Below, piece by piece: positions 1 through 9,822 of a stretch of 64,000 nucleotides of DNA. This DNA is from Coriaria nepalensis (Eukaryota > Streptophyta > Magnoliopsida > Cucurbitales > Coriariaceae), in NCBI GenBank assembly GCA_027186245.1, contig CP114494.1:10172001-10236000 (forward strand), written 5' to 3'. Numbering within the stretch: the stretch's first letter is position 1; each line of letters opens with the position of its first letter. A model generated the notes under the pieces. The model worked only from the letters and a program-made list of their open reading frames with translations, did no database searches and had not been told where the DNA came from. The translations under genes and the position numbers were made by a program.

Positions 1-21
1 GGAAAAGTAGAGCAGCTAAGC

Positions 22-513
22 ATGGCAGCAAGCTCTTCATCCGCAGCCCTGTTCTCCGCCCCATCCTTGTCATCCACCACCAAGCCTTCCGTCCACAACG
101 TCTCTTTCCAAGGTCTCAGGCGTCTCCCGACAAACCAGGCAGTGAGCAAATTGAGCTTAGGCAGCCCTTCAAAAGCAAGTAAGAGAGGGAGGCTGAACGT
201 AGTGAAGGCGGAGCTGAGTGCACCTCTGGTGATAAGCCTGAGCACGGGGCTGTCTCTGTTCCTAGGGAGGTTTGTGTTCTTCAACTTCCAGAGGGAGAAC
301 GTGGCGAAACAGGGGCTGCCGGAGCAGAATGGGTTGAGCCACTTCGAGGCGGGTGACACAAGGGCCAAGGAGTACGTGAGCCTGCTGAAATCCAATGACC
401 CAGTTGGGTTCAACATTGTGGATGTCCTTGCTTGGGGTTCCATTGGCCATATTGTTGCTTACTATGTCTTGGCCACCACTAGCAATGGCTATGATCCCAA
501 GTTCTTTGATTGA
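22..513 (+). CDS. PSAG: Photosystem I reaction centre subunit G (PsaG), chloroplast precursor
   Basis: Single-exon gene of 163 residues. PsaG is a small thylakoid membrane subunit of photosystem I that helps stabilise the core and bind the peripheral light-harvesting antenna. The first 62 or so residues are rich in Ser, Thr, Lys and Arg with few acidic residues, as in a chloroplast transit peptide. The mature part starts near Glu64 (after VVKA). Two hydrophobic segments follow, about 68-86 (VISLSTGLSLFLGRFVFF) and about 130-150, joined by a charged stromal loop with the family motifs FNFQRENVAKQ and HFEAGDTRAKEYV. The protein ends NGYDPKFFD, the usual PsaG end. The ATG at 22 is the only in-frame start before the transit peptide. 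The 5' UTR and promoter lie mostly left of the window. Assignment is close to certain from the conserved mature sequence. Confidence 0.96.
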   Translation: MAASSSSAALFSAPSLSSTTKPSVHNVSFQGLRRLPTNQAVSKLSLGSPSKASKRGRLNVVKAELSAPLVISLSTGLSLFLGRFVFFNFQRENVAKQGLPEQNGLSHFEAGDTRAKEYVSLLKSNDPVGFNIVDVLAWGSIGHIVAYYVLATTSNGYDPKFFD

Positions 514-951
514 GATTTCCTGGTCGAAATGTCGTCTCTCACTAGCTCTTCCGCTTAAAAATGTATCAATCAATCAATCAATCACATATATGTCGTTTGT
601 AGCAAGAGATGTAGCAATGAAATAGATTCAGTTGAAAGGATGTGTACTTCTATGGAAGAAATAATAAGAAGAACGATTGCAACTTGTACATACAGGCTTT
701 GACATTGATATTTGCTGCATGATACAAAATAGGAAAAATAAGAAACATATATTTGAAAAGTTATCAATTAAATTTTTATATATTATATGATGCGATGAGA
801 AACTGAAGTGCGCCTGCCTATAGGTATTATTATATGATATAATGGAACCCAAAAAAAAGAGATAATTACTGATTAAGGTCGCTGTTGTCGTCTTCTTTAC
901 AGTTACCTTCCGGATCAAACCCCCCTCGCGCTCTCTTTTCTGCCGCCTACA
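514..951. other. PSAG 3' UTR and ARID-HMG promoter
   Basis: This stretch holds the 3' UTR of PSAG (tandem CAAT repeats near 567-582) and then an AT-rich spacer that must contain the promoter and 5' leader of the ARID-HMG gene. A pyrimidine-rich leader (about 893-951) precedes the ATG at 952. I see no other gene here. Confidence 0.5.
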
Positions 952-2981
952 ATGTCGACCCTTCCTCCTCCTCCGTCCGACAGTGGGTCTGCTCTCCTTC
1001 TTTCTGCTCAGCCTCAAGACTCACATGGAATTCCTAGCAACCCCGCCACCGTCACCCAGCCTTACCCTCCTGCTACCGCCAACTACGACCAAGTTGCTCA
1101 AAGCTCCCAACTTTTCTGGGAAAAGCTCGAGGCTTTTCATCACGCCTTCGGTACCAAGTTCACGTAAGAACAAATGGGGCTATCCTTTTCCTTCTCCCCA
1201 ACAACCCATTTTTTTATTTTTATTTTTTATTTTTTGCTTCTGCCAATGCTTCCTCTTTCCCGTTTCTTCATTTTTCGCGTCACCTACCTGCTTTTGCTTC
1301 GCTTCTGTACATGCACCGTCTTAGTTTCTTCCGTTTGATATATATGTATCAACAGCTTAGATAGGAAAAATCAATCCAGATTTCTTAATCATTCAAGCCT
1401 TGGACACATTCAACAGTAAATGTTAATTCTAATCGGGAAATTCTAGCTTTTCTTCTTAATAATGTCTTTCTGCTTTTTCCATAGGGTTCCTACTGTAGGA
1501 GGGAAGTCTCTGGATCTACACTGCCTTTTTGTGGAGGTCACTTCTCGAGGTGGCCTTGAAAAGGTTTGTCTTTGTAGTTTCTATTTCTAAACATATGCTT
1601 CTTTCTGTCCAACCCCTCTAGTTCATGGCATTATCGTTACATGAAGAGGGCTTTTGGAAATTTGGCCCCTTTGCTCTTCTAGAAAACTGCCTTATAACTG
1701 ACCTATGAGTGGATGTGGTTTATTCAGATGTAGAACTAACTGGTGTCTAGAAATCTCTTATCCTCTCTACGATTTGCAGGTGATAAGGGACCGTAAATGG
1801 AAGGAAGTGGTTACGGTCTTCAAATATCCAACCACAATCACCAGTGCATCATTTGTCCTGCGCAAGTACTATCAATCATTACTTTTTCACTTTGAGCAGG
1901 CTTATTACTTCCGCAAGCAGTTTCCTCCCTCAATGCCTGGTAATCACATAGTGCTTCTCTCTTCTTTTTTTTTCCTTCTTTTTCCGTTTTGTATTTGAAG
2001 CAAGCGTTCTGTAAAATATACAATTTGATTTCAGTTCCTAATCCCGCGACAACCTCCCTCCCTAGGTTCTGTAAGCAGAAGTCTTGTCCATGAATCAACT
2101 ACTCTTGAAGAAGGTGCTACTGTAAACCAGTTACAGGGTCAGGGTAGGTGTATTATTATTTCTCTACTGTGATAGTTGAAGTGAATAATTTACTCAGATT
2201 ATGTATGTATTCGTCCCTACATGGCTTGAAATTGTCTCTCTTGTTTAACTAGTTTGAATGCTTACAATATATGCTGTTGAATGGAGAAACTGTTAGACAC
2301 TGTCTCTAAATGTGGTTTCACCAGTGAATACTTGTTTGTCATATAGTCTTGACTTGAAATCAATGTGAGAAGCAGTGGAGATTTTTAAATGGCAACTCAT
2401 CTTGCCATGTTTGAGCTTTGCACTATGATGTTCAAAATGATATACTGCTACTTGTAATTGGCATGCGCATCTAAGGTTACTGATGTATTTGCCTTCAAAA
2501 TATTCTATGGGTACTTCCAAAAGTGGTGTTTATGAATTATGGTGTTTTCTTGTTTGCAGAATGTCCAATGGTGCAGCTTGGTGGATGGGTGACTGGAACA
2601 ATCAATGGGAAATTTGATAATGGATACCTCTTTACTGTCAATTTGGGTTCAACTCAGCTGCATGGCGTCTTGTATCATGTTCCAGAGCATGGGGCTCATA
2701 AAATTCGGGCCAGGCGTCCTCATCTATATCAGAAGAGATTGAGGTTGGCATTACGAGATCCATCTAAGCCCAAGTCAAACAGGAGTGGGCATTATGGGAG
2801 GCTAAAGCCTTTTTACCCCGGGCAAGAGAGAGCTATCAGCAAGAACATTGGGGTCCTGTGGAACGATCTCACCGAGGTGGAAAAGCAGGCATATCATGAA
2901 AAAGGAGTGAGAGACGAGGAGGGGCACAAGAATGAGATGTTAGAATATAAATCATCTAATACTGCACAAGGGCAATCATAA
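952..2981 (+). CDS. HMGB: ARID/HMG-box DNA-binding protein (HMGB9/10/11/15 family)
   Basis: Five coding exons join in frame: 952-1163, 1485-1563, 1780-1939, 2066-2143 and 2560-2981, giving 316 residues. All introns are GT-AG. The ARID domain spans about 44-150 (SQLFWEKLEAFH, then GGKSLDLHCLFVEVTSRGG, then TSASFVLRKYYQSLL). A Gly-rich linker (LGGWVTGTINGKFDNGYLF) follows, then a C-terminal HMG box at about 247-306 (RLKPFYPGQERAISKNIG, LWNDLTEVEKQAYHEKG). This ARID plus HMG pairing is plant-specific; the proteins are nuclear and bind AT-rich DNA. The acceptor of exon 4 was placed at 2065 because the alternative upstream AG runs into a stop. Oddity: the first helix of the HMG box lacks about seven residues, including the usual aromatic YNFFFAE stretch, at 2787-2792, so the box may bind DNA weakly. 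Which HMGB paralogue this is cannot be settled by eye. Confidence 0.9.
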
Positions 2982-3865
2982 CAGGCCTTTTAGAGATTAG
3001 GTATAGCACACATTATGACTTGTGAGGAGGACATGAGTATCTGTTTGTCTGTAGGGCGATCGTGTTCCCCTCCATTGTAAGTTTTTGTTGAGTGTTGTTT
3101 GTTTATCCTAGGGAGGATTAGTGGGAAACGAAAGAGAAGCCCACGTCTGTAACCACGAAGTTAGTTTGTTCGATTGGTAGTTGCTTTTGCTTTTAGATAG
3201 TAGTATGTAGCTAGAAAATTAGTAGAGTATCTTTTGGTAGTTACCTACTTAGTGTTGATAGTAGTAAGTAAGCTTTGTATTTTGTAGTGACCCGGAGTGC
3301 GGGGGTTGAGAGTGAGCTAAGCTAAAAGGTTGAGCTCTAACAAAAGCTTAACTTCAACCTTGTCTATGTACCTTTGTTTTTAATGTAATGGATATACGTG
3401 TTTTGAAGTGTTAAATTAAATTTGGTTTAGTGTGTATATGTATGCGAATATGTGTCTAGAGATAGAGATGGCATGTAACCTTAGAAATATGATATATTCA
3501 CAAATACTATTAACAAAAACTCGATTAATGTTAAAAGGAATAAAGTGGAGTTTTCTTCTTCAAAATGCTTGTATTCTGTTGGACACTTAAAAATCTGTAA
3601 TCATTAGTCTACTTAAATCTCAAAATGTTGAACACTTCAAATCTTTAATTAACTCCTAACATATTCCCTCCTCTTCCAAAGGCATTAATGACCCAAAATC
3701 CCCTTCTCACATAAAACAAGGACGACAAAGAAGAAGATCTTTTTGAGATGGTCCCAGTTGTAATTGAATTTTTGCTCTTTATCTTTGTCTTCCCACTTCT
3801 ACCAAAACCAACAAAATCGTGACGAGTTTTTTGTTGTTGTATGTATATATATGTCTGGTTTAAGG
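2982..3865. other. 3' UTR of the ARID-HMG gene and AT-rich spacer
   Basis: Contains the 3' UTR of the ARID-HMG gene (rich in TAGTAG-like runs near 3195-3275), then AT-rich spacer. The short minus-strand open frame at 3645-3884 has no recognisable features. I see no gene here. Confidence 0.5.
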
Positions 3866-5247
3866 CACGGGCGGAGACCCTCAATTTTCCAAAAATTAGT
3901 TTTTTGTCCTAAAATTAATAAAATTTTATAATAGAATTTTAAATAAAAGTCTGATTCGGCCTCTACATGCATGAATTCTTTTTCGACTAATAAAAAAAAA
4001 AAATTGAGTGTTATATTTATGTATTGGACCGAGGAAGAGCCGAAAGGATTGAGCCTGAAACCATTATAAACAAAGTCAAGGCTATTTTTGGGTGAACCTA
4101 ATTAGATTAGATGATCAAGAAGTTAAACTAATTAAATGTAAAAATTTATTTGGATTTCTATAAATAATATATTATCATGCATCAAAAAATAAAATAACAT
4201 ATATATATATATATATTACTCCCAACTCCTTATTGCTTGATTGGAAAATACCGACATTTCCTTGGGCGGCAAGTATACTTGTTCGACAAGCTTCTAATGC
4301 TGACTGAGTCAATTTTACTTGATTGGCAAGTATCTTTGGTTTGGTGAGCAAGTGAATTTCGTCCCGTAGATCCCACTCTCCCCATTGTAGCTCTTTTTCA
4401 TCTTGCTTGGCCGAATTCGCTCCTCTGATTGGCCAAATGTGGGCTTGATTGCATCGAGTGAGTAAGATCTTGAACTTTTACTTCGTTAGAGTATCGTACT
4501 TTGATAGACTAAATACTCATTTAAATACAAAATATTCATTTAGTTGTTAACTTATACAGATGAAGACTGATTCATATAAATAAATAACTATATCGGGTTA
4601 AACCCAATTGGCTTGACTAATTTAAAACTTTCAATCTCACACTTGCACTAAAGTCAGTCGCTTTTGAATCTTATTCTCATCTTATCAAGATGGCGATTGA
4701 ACTTTCGTTGGTAAAATGCCTTAGTGATTCATTTTGATTATATTTTTACTGAGAGAATCGAACCCAACGCCCTCTAACATTATAATTTAAGAGCTTCATT
4801 TGCAAGAACTTATTTGAACCTAAAACAGAATTTTGAGTATTTAATATGATAGACTAAATGCTCATTTAAATATAAAGTATTCATTTAATTAATAACTTAT
4901 ATAGATTAAGATTGATTCATATAAATAAATGACGGAAAAATATTCTTGAGTTTGTTTATGATGGTTTCAAGCCTAATCCTTTAAGTCCTTCCTCGACCCA
5001 ATACATAAATAAAACACACAGACTTGTCGTTATTCGAAATAAAATCCATTCACATAGGGGCGGAGTTAGAAAAGAAGTTAAGGATAGGCAAGATGTATTA
5101 AGTAAAAATTAAGATTGACAAATACATATTTTTATTTAAAATTCTAAGGATTTATATATTATAAAATTTTAATAATTTTAAAACAAAAAACTAACTTTTA
5201 GAAACTTCAGAGTGGTAATGACCCCTCGCCCCCCTAACTCCGGCCAT
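3866..5247. repeat. Large inverted-repeat structure with MITE-like arms
   Basis: The left arm (about 3866-4090) and right arm (about 4930-5247) are reverse complements over most of their length. Examples: GTCCTAAAATTAATAAAATT in the left arm pairs with the opposite strand of the right arm at about 5160-5195; TATTTATGTATTGGACCGAGG (about 4014-4034) pairs with 4990-5012 at a few mismatches. Both outer ends carry a GGGCGGAG/GGCCGGAG motif. The right arm contains a self-contained MITE-like unit of about 190 bp (5056-5248) whose ends are AGGGGCGGAGTTAG and CTAACTCCGGCCATG. The central part has a diverged direct repeat (about 4500-4590 and 4848-4934, sharing GATTCATATAAATAAAT). No coding capacity is visible. 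It fits a foldback or compound non-autonomous DNA transposon; the family is not assigned. Confidence 0.6.
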
Positions 5248-5252
5248 GCAGA

Positions 5253-5590
5253 TGCTATGTTAGCTTACCGATTGTCTTAAAAATTCAAACAGGTAGAAAA
5301 TGTGTCCAATCATGTTATTTATCATTGAGATTTTTAACACTCCCTCTCACAGGCAAACCTTTAATGATATGGGCATTACATGTGCAAACAAATGGTAAAC
5401 AATGCTCAAGAAGCATATCATATGTAGAAATAACAAATGGAGAAACAACTGTGATTTGAACTCGAGACCTTAGCTCCGATATCATGTTAAGTTATCAATT
5501 GTTCTAAAAGTTCGAACTAGTAGAAACAAACCCAACTATGTTATATATTATTGAGACTCTTAACACTCTTCCTCACAGGCAACCCATAAC
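5253..5590 (-). repeat. Two copia-type LTR-end fragments with one primer-binding site
   Basis: Two diverged copies of one sequence lie about 226 bp apart (about 5253-5355 and 5484-5580). Both start near TGTTA and end with CTCACAGGCAA. On the minus strand the second reads ...AACTTAACA then TGATATCGGAGC, a 10 of 12 match to TGGTATCAGAGC, the initiator-tRNA-Met primer-binding site usual for Ty1/copia elements. The pair therefore looks like the ends of two LTRs. The first copy is interrupted just where its primer-binding site should be, next to the MITE end at 5247. Confidence 0.5.
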
Positions 5591-6027
5591 AACATCCCAA
5601 GTACGATTTTCTTGAAGAGCCTTCAGTTCTTCATCAGTTCTTCATCCATGGCTTTCCTCTAACATTCATGTTTAACAGCCTCAGAGAAATAAGTCCATAG
5701 GGACAAATGACATAGTAGTAGTAAGGAAAGTATGAGATGAACCATAACATTTAGGAGAAAAACCATACCAATCCGAAGGACGTGAAACTCGAGTTGAGCA
5801 TCGGGGACCATCATCAGGAGGCTCAGAAAATGAATGAACAATTGATGGCACATCAATCTCAGTAATAGACGTCGGAACAATCAAAGGACGAGTTGATATC
5901 GGGAAGAGGCAAAGTTGGTTGATGTCTCTAATACAAAACGCTCATAAATAGAATGTATCTCATCAAAGGAAGGAAGAGTAGTAATATCAAGCAGGGACTT
6001 AACATGTGTAGAAAAGAAAAACGGATG

Positions 6028-6288
6028 CTAAAAAAACACAATATTACGAGACATATGAATATGGTTAGAGTACGGATCATAGCACATATAGCCTTTATGT
6101 GAAATACTATAACCCATAAAGGCACATTTAACAGACTGAGCAAAGAGTTTATGATGTTCAAGAGGAGGTAAATGGACAAAGCAAACACACTCAAAAGTAT
6201 GAAGATCAAGGTAGGTAGAATGTTGATGATAAAGATAATAATATAGGAAATTAAAGTGCAAAACCTGTGAGGGTGGTCGGTTAATCAA
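6028..6288 (-). pseudogene. Copia integrase C-terminal region fragment
   Basis: An 86-residue open piece of the copia polyprotein just after the integrase core. It includes LHTFECVCFVHLPP, then KLFAQSVKCAFMGYSISHKG and YDPYSNHIHMSRNIVFF, which is the conserved stretch linking integrase to reverse transcriptase in plant copia elements. Flanking sequence continues in other frames, so it is a remnant of the element at 5590-8890 and not a separate gene. Confidence 0.75.
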
Positions 6289-7394
6289 ATGAACAATAGT
6301 AGATAAAACTTTAACCTAGAATTTAGAAGGACATAAGACTCAATCAATAAGATACGAACAATATCCAAGGGATGAGAACTCTTCCATTAGGAAACACCAT
6401 TTTGTTGGGTGTTAGAAGGATATGAGCGTTGAAAAATAATATTTTTTTGTTGTAAGAAAGTATGAAATTCATGGGACATGTATTCCTCCCTAGAATCAAA
6501 TCATAAAAGTTTAAGACATGTAGAGAATTATGTTTCAACATAGGCAACAAAAGTCTTGAAAACAAACAAGACTTCAGATTTGGCACGAATAAAATATGCT
6601 TATGTATATCGACTAAAATCATCAATGAACATAATAAAATACTTATATTGAGTATGAAAAATGATAAGCGTAATGCCCTATACATCACCGTGGATAATAT
6701 CAAAAGACTTTTCTACACAACTCTCATGAGAATGAAATGAAAGAATTTTACTCTTACCCAATCTACATGACAAATTGAAGGATAAAGAAGGAACATGTTT
6801 TGTATTACCCAACAATCCAAATTTCAAAAGATAAGACAAAACAATAATATTTGGATGACCTAAACGTTTACGTCATACCTCACTCTTATTATTAACTGTC
6901 ATACAAGATAAAGATAAATGAGCAGAAATTGAAAAGTATAATAGAAACAATCTCTCAACTTTAGGCCCCTTCATGATTATCTTCCCTAACATATGATCCT
7001 GCACAAGACCACCATCATGAGAAAAATGGACATCACAGTTGTTATCAACTAACTAACCTACCGAGATAATATTAGTAGATAATTTCGGGGAGATAAACAT
7101 CATGAACTGAAGAATTAAGATCCCCAACATCATTAATAGATAAGTGACTTTCATTAGCTATTTGAACATGTGAGGTACCATAATATGGGCGAATATTAGA
7201 AAGAGCATCAGAAGAACCTGCATATGATTAGATGCACTAGAATCAACTAGCCAAGATTAAGATGAGGTCTTTTTACCTTACAGCCCTAAGGTAGAAAAAG
7301 CAAAGATAATCATCTATTGTTGATGAAGAAATGACCAAAGTTTAAGCCGGCGACGGAGATAAGGAAGTGACATTAGCATAATAAGCAATAGTTG

Positions 7395-7569
7395 ATCGCT
7401 TCTAAGGTCGAATGGTACACTTTTTTTATAACATAACCTGGCTTCTTACAGTATCGCTTCTAAGGTCAAATGGTACACTCTTTTGATAACATAACCTGGC
7501 TTCTTATTGTATCGCTTCTAAGGTCGAATGGTATACTATTTTGATAACATAACCTGGCTTCTTACAGTA
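7395..7569 (-). repeat. 58-bp tandem triplication in the copia zinc-knuckle region
   Basis: Three near-identical copies start at 7395, 7453 and 7511 (ATCGCTTCTAAGGTCGAATG...TAACCTGGCTTCTTAC). On the minus strand the unit encodes the end of a gag CCHC knuckle (CNYCKKPGYVIK-like). Because 58 is not a multiple of three, the duplication itself breaks the gag-pol frame. Confidence 0.85.
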
Positions 7570-7906
7570 GTTGCAAAATTTCTAAACAGTAAGTTGACCA
7601 TAATCCTTGTAGCAGAATCACTGGACTTTGTGCATATCTCGACCATTTCCTTTCCCTTGAGCGACATAAGCAACCAAATTGAGCTGGGGATGTTTGCAAA
7701 CTAGCCTGTGTAAGAAGACGTTGCTCTTCCCACAATAATTCCCCGAAACAACCATCAAGTGATGGAGAAAGAACCTGATTTATTAAATTAGAACGAGTAA
7801 CTTCAAATTTAGGTCGTAGCTTCATGAAAAATTGATCCCTTTTATTTTGTTCATGAACTACCTGAACATTAAAGAGAGAAATAGTAGGGATCTTCGCATA
7901 AATCAT
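7562..7906 (-). pseudogene. Copia gag fragment
   Basis: A 114-residue open piece containing VVHEQNKRDQFFMKLRPKFE followed by SPSLDGCFGELLWEEQRL, a pattern typical of the C-terminal half of plant copia gag (UBN2-like). It leads on the minus strand into the zinc-knuckle repeats at 7395-7569. It is a remnant of the larger decayed element. Confidence 0.7.
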
Positions 7907-8304
7907 ATTAGAGAGCTATCTCCAGAAATTTTTAAATAGAGAAAAATACTCATAAATAGAGAGATTGCCTTGATTATAGTTGGCAATCTTATATTCTAAC
8001 AAAAAACGGCGTGTATTGTTGTCCTTAGAGTAAACATTCTTCAAATACTTTCATATTGTTTTTACAGTCTTATAAAGTTTCAAATTCAGTACGGTAAGAG
8101 GATCAACAAATCCTAAAATCTATGTCATTACTCGAGCATCCTTGACCTTCCATACTGCCATCTATATGACCCCACATATTTTTTTCCTATGACAAACACT
8201 TTGAATTGAAATTCCCGAGCTGAGTAACTTTTTCCCGTGAATCGAACCATAAAAGAATCGGACCCGTTGGTAGTCATTATGGAATAATAATCAATACGCG
8301 TAGG

Positions 8305-8505
8305 AATAGAAATTATCCAAGCAAGCATGCACCAAAGAGTAGCATGACACGTCAAAATTCCACTTGATAATGAAACTATGAGAGAAATGTAGAAGTAAGC
8401 TTGCAATAGAAATTATCCAAGCAAGCATGCACCAAAGAGTAGCATGACACGTCAAAATTCCACTTGATAATGAAACTATGAGAGAAACTGTAGAAGTAAG
8501 CTTGC
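8305..8505. repeat. 100-bp tandem duplication inside copia gag
   Basis: The segment starting AATAGAAATTATCCAAGCAAG at 8305 is repeated at 8405 with about one inserted base near the end of the second copy. The two copies are almost identical, so this duplication is younger than most of the decay in the host element. Its period of 100 shifts the frame. Confidence 0.85.
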
Positions 8506-8887
8506 GCCAAAATGTCAAAAGTTGTGTTTGACCACTTATGCAAAAAAAAAAAACAAAGAACTCAACTTAAGGACGAGAACTGAACCTGATAAAGAATCCA
8601 AAAAATCACCGCTGATCGAAGCAAATAAATCCCACAGAGAAGCTCGCCACAAAGCAACTTCTAACAATTAACTTCTGGAAATCCGGCCACCACCAAAACT
8701 ACACCGGTGACAGAAGAGAGAACCACCAAATGTTTCCTCAAGGTAACTAAGAGAAAATCCTAGTCTCAAATTTTGGCTCTGATTGAACTGGATGCCTCTC
8801 AATGAAAGGGTTTTCCCTATTAAATATGAAATAATTCGGTAATTACATACGTAATTATAGTTAATTACACTAATTACAGAATTATAA

Positions 8888-9122
8888 TTATATACAAGTA
8901 TCAACAGTTAAGCAAGTATTAATTATGGTTAAGCAAGTATCAACAGTGTAGCCAAGCAGATAGTATCCATCAAACTGGCAACAGCATATATTGCCGTTCC
9001 AGCATTTTCCGGTATGAATTTTCGTATCATGCCCTGCTGCACAGAATTTCAAGCATCCATTATTTGTCTGGGATGTTTGATCCGCCGCCCGCTCGATTGT
9101 TATATCCTCAAAAGTGATATTT
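8888..9122 (-). pseudogene. Orphan cysteine-rich (defensin-like) exon
   Basis: On the minus strand an open frame starts after a candidate acceptor (AATACAG, 9123-9129) and runs to a TAA at 8888-8890. It encodes about 77 residues, including NGCLKFCAAGHDTKIHTGK followed by CWNGNICCCQ. The CxxxC, then GKC, then x5-CCC arrangement is what the mature exon of many plant defensin-like (LCR/DEFL) peptides looks like; such genes usually carry the signal peptide on a separate first exon. I find no convincing signal-peptide exon at higher coordinates. The tail repeats (TVDTCLT, NTCLTVDTC) because a short sequence (GTTAAGCAAGTAT) is duplicated at 8902-8936. The copia LTR remnant begins at the stop codon. 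Read as a broken gene; it could be chance. Confidence 0.35.
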
Positions 9123-9822
9123 CTGTATTAGAGTTGGGCTGCAGCTTCTTATGTTGATAGTTCCTACGCCCACTCGACTCATCTCAATTCCACTGACCGT
9201 TGATTTCTTCACGGGCATACCCGTTCCTTCATCACCGTTGTTTATGCTTGACTTCTCCAATTCCTCCTATCCACACAAATATGTTTCGCTCGGACATCCT
9301 CGAGCTCCGAAGAAAATTACACTATTTAAGGTGGGATCCACCTTGTGTGGGAGAGGGTGAAGTGAAATACACCTACTAAATCCACTACCCTCTTCTACAT
9401 TAAAATGTATAAACCTGTCTCTTAAGATAATTTCTCGATGTATACGGTACACATGTAAATACCTCCTAGTCATAGAAAAGACAATAATAGAAGTTGTATA
9501 AACAAGGGATGGAAAGGATCAAAAGTTTCTATACAAGATTCCCCATACTGTAGTGTAGCTAGAAAAGGCGATAATAAAACAAATTTAAACAAGGATGGAA
9601 GATGAAATGATCAAAAGTTGCAGCTTGCTGCCGTCTTGCTCTCTATGGCGTCGTTCAAAGGAAATTGCCAAAATTACAACACGAGTTACAAATGTACACT
9701 GGGCAGGGAACCCTCCCTCTTCCATAATTCCATTGCCAAAGAAGAAAACAACTCAAAACTGGACACCATCCCAATTGCTCAGAATAAACATATGAAGGAC
9801 CAACATGCTGTATCTATCAGAT
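9123..9822. other. Spacer and 3' UTR of the WIP gene
   Basis: No supported gene. Plus-strand frames at 9151-9360 and 9595-9908 have no recognisable features. The right part should be the 3' UTR of the WIP gene, which ends at 9823. Confidence 0.45.

Larger units (their letters stand above)
5590..8890 (-). mobile_element. Decayed, truncated Ty1/copia retrotransposon
   Basis: Reading on the minus strand (high to low coordinates): a partial LTR/leader near 8770-8890, gag (about 8500-7380), a zinc-knuckle region (7395-7570), protease (active site region about 7205-7250, LVDSSASNHM-like), integrase core (about 6900-6330, FIDDFSR-like in broken frames) and a post-integrase segment (HKLFAQSVKCAFMGYS, 6028-6288). 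Frameshifts and stops occur throughout. The copy ends about 5600, before reverse transcriptase and RNase H, so it cannot be autonomous. Assignment rests on the gag-PR-INT order and copia-like integrase sequence. Internal duplications are listed separately. Confidence 0.8.

Noticed and set aside
4740..4770. tRNA-like T-loop (GGTTCGATTC on the minus strand)
   Set aside because: No matching anticodon arm or acceptor stem lies at the right spacing.
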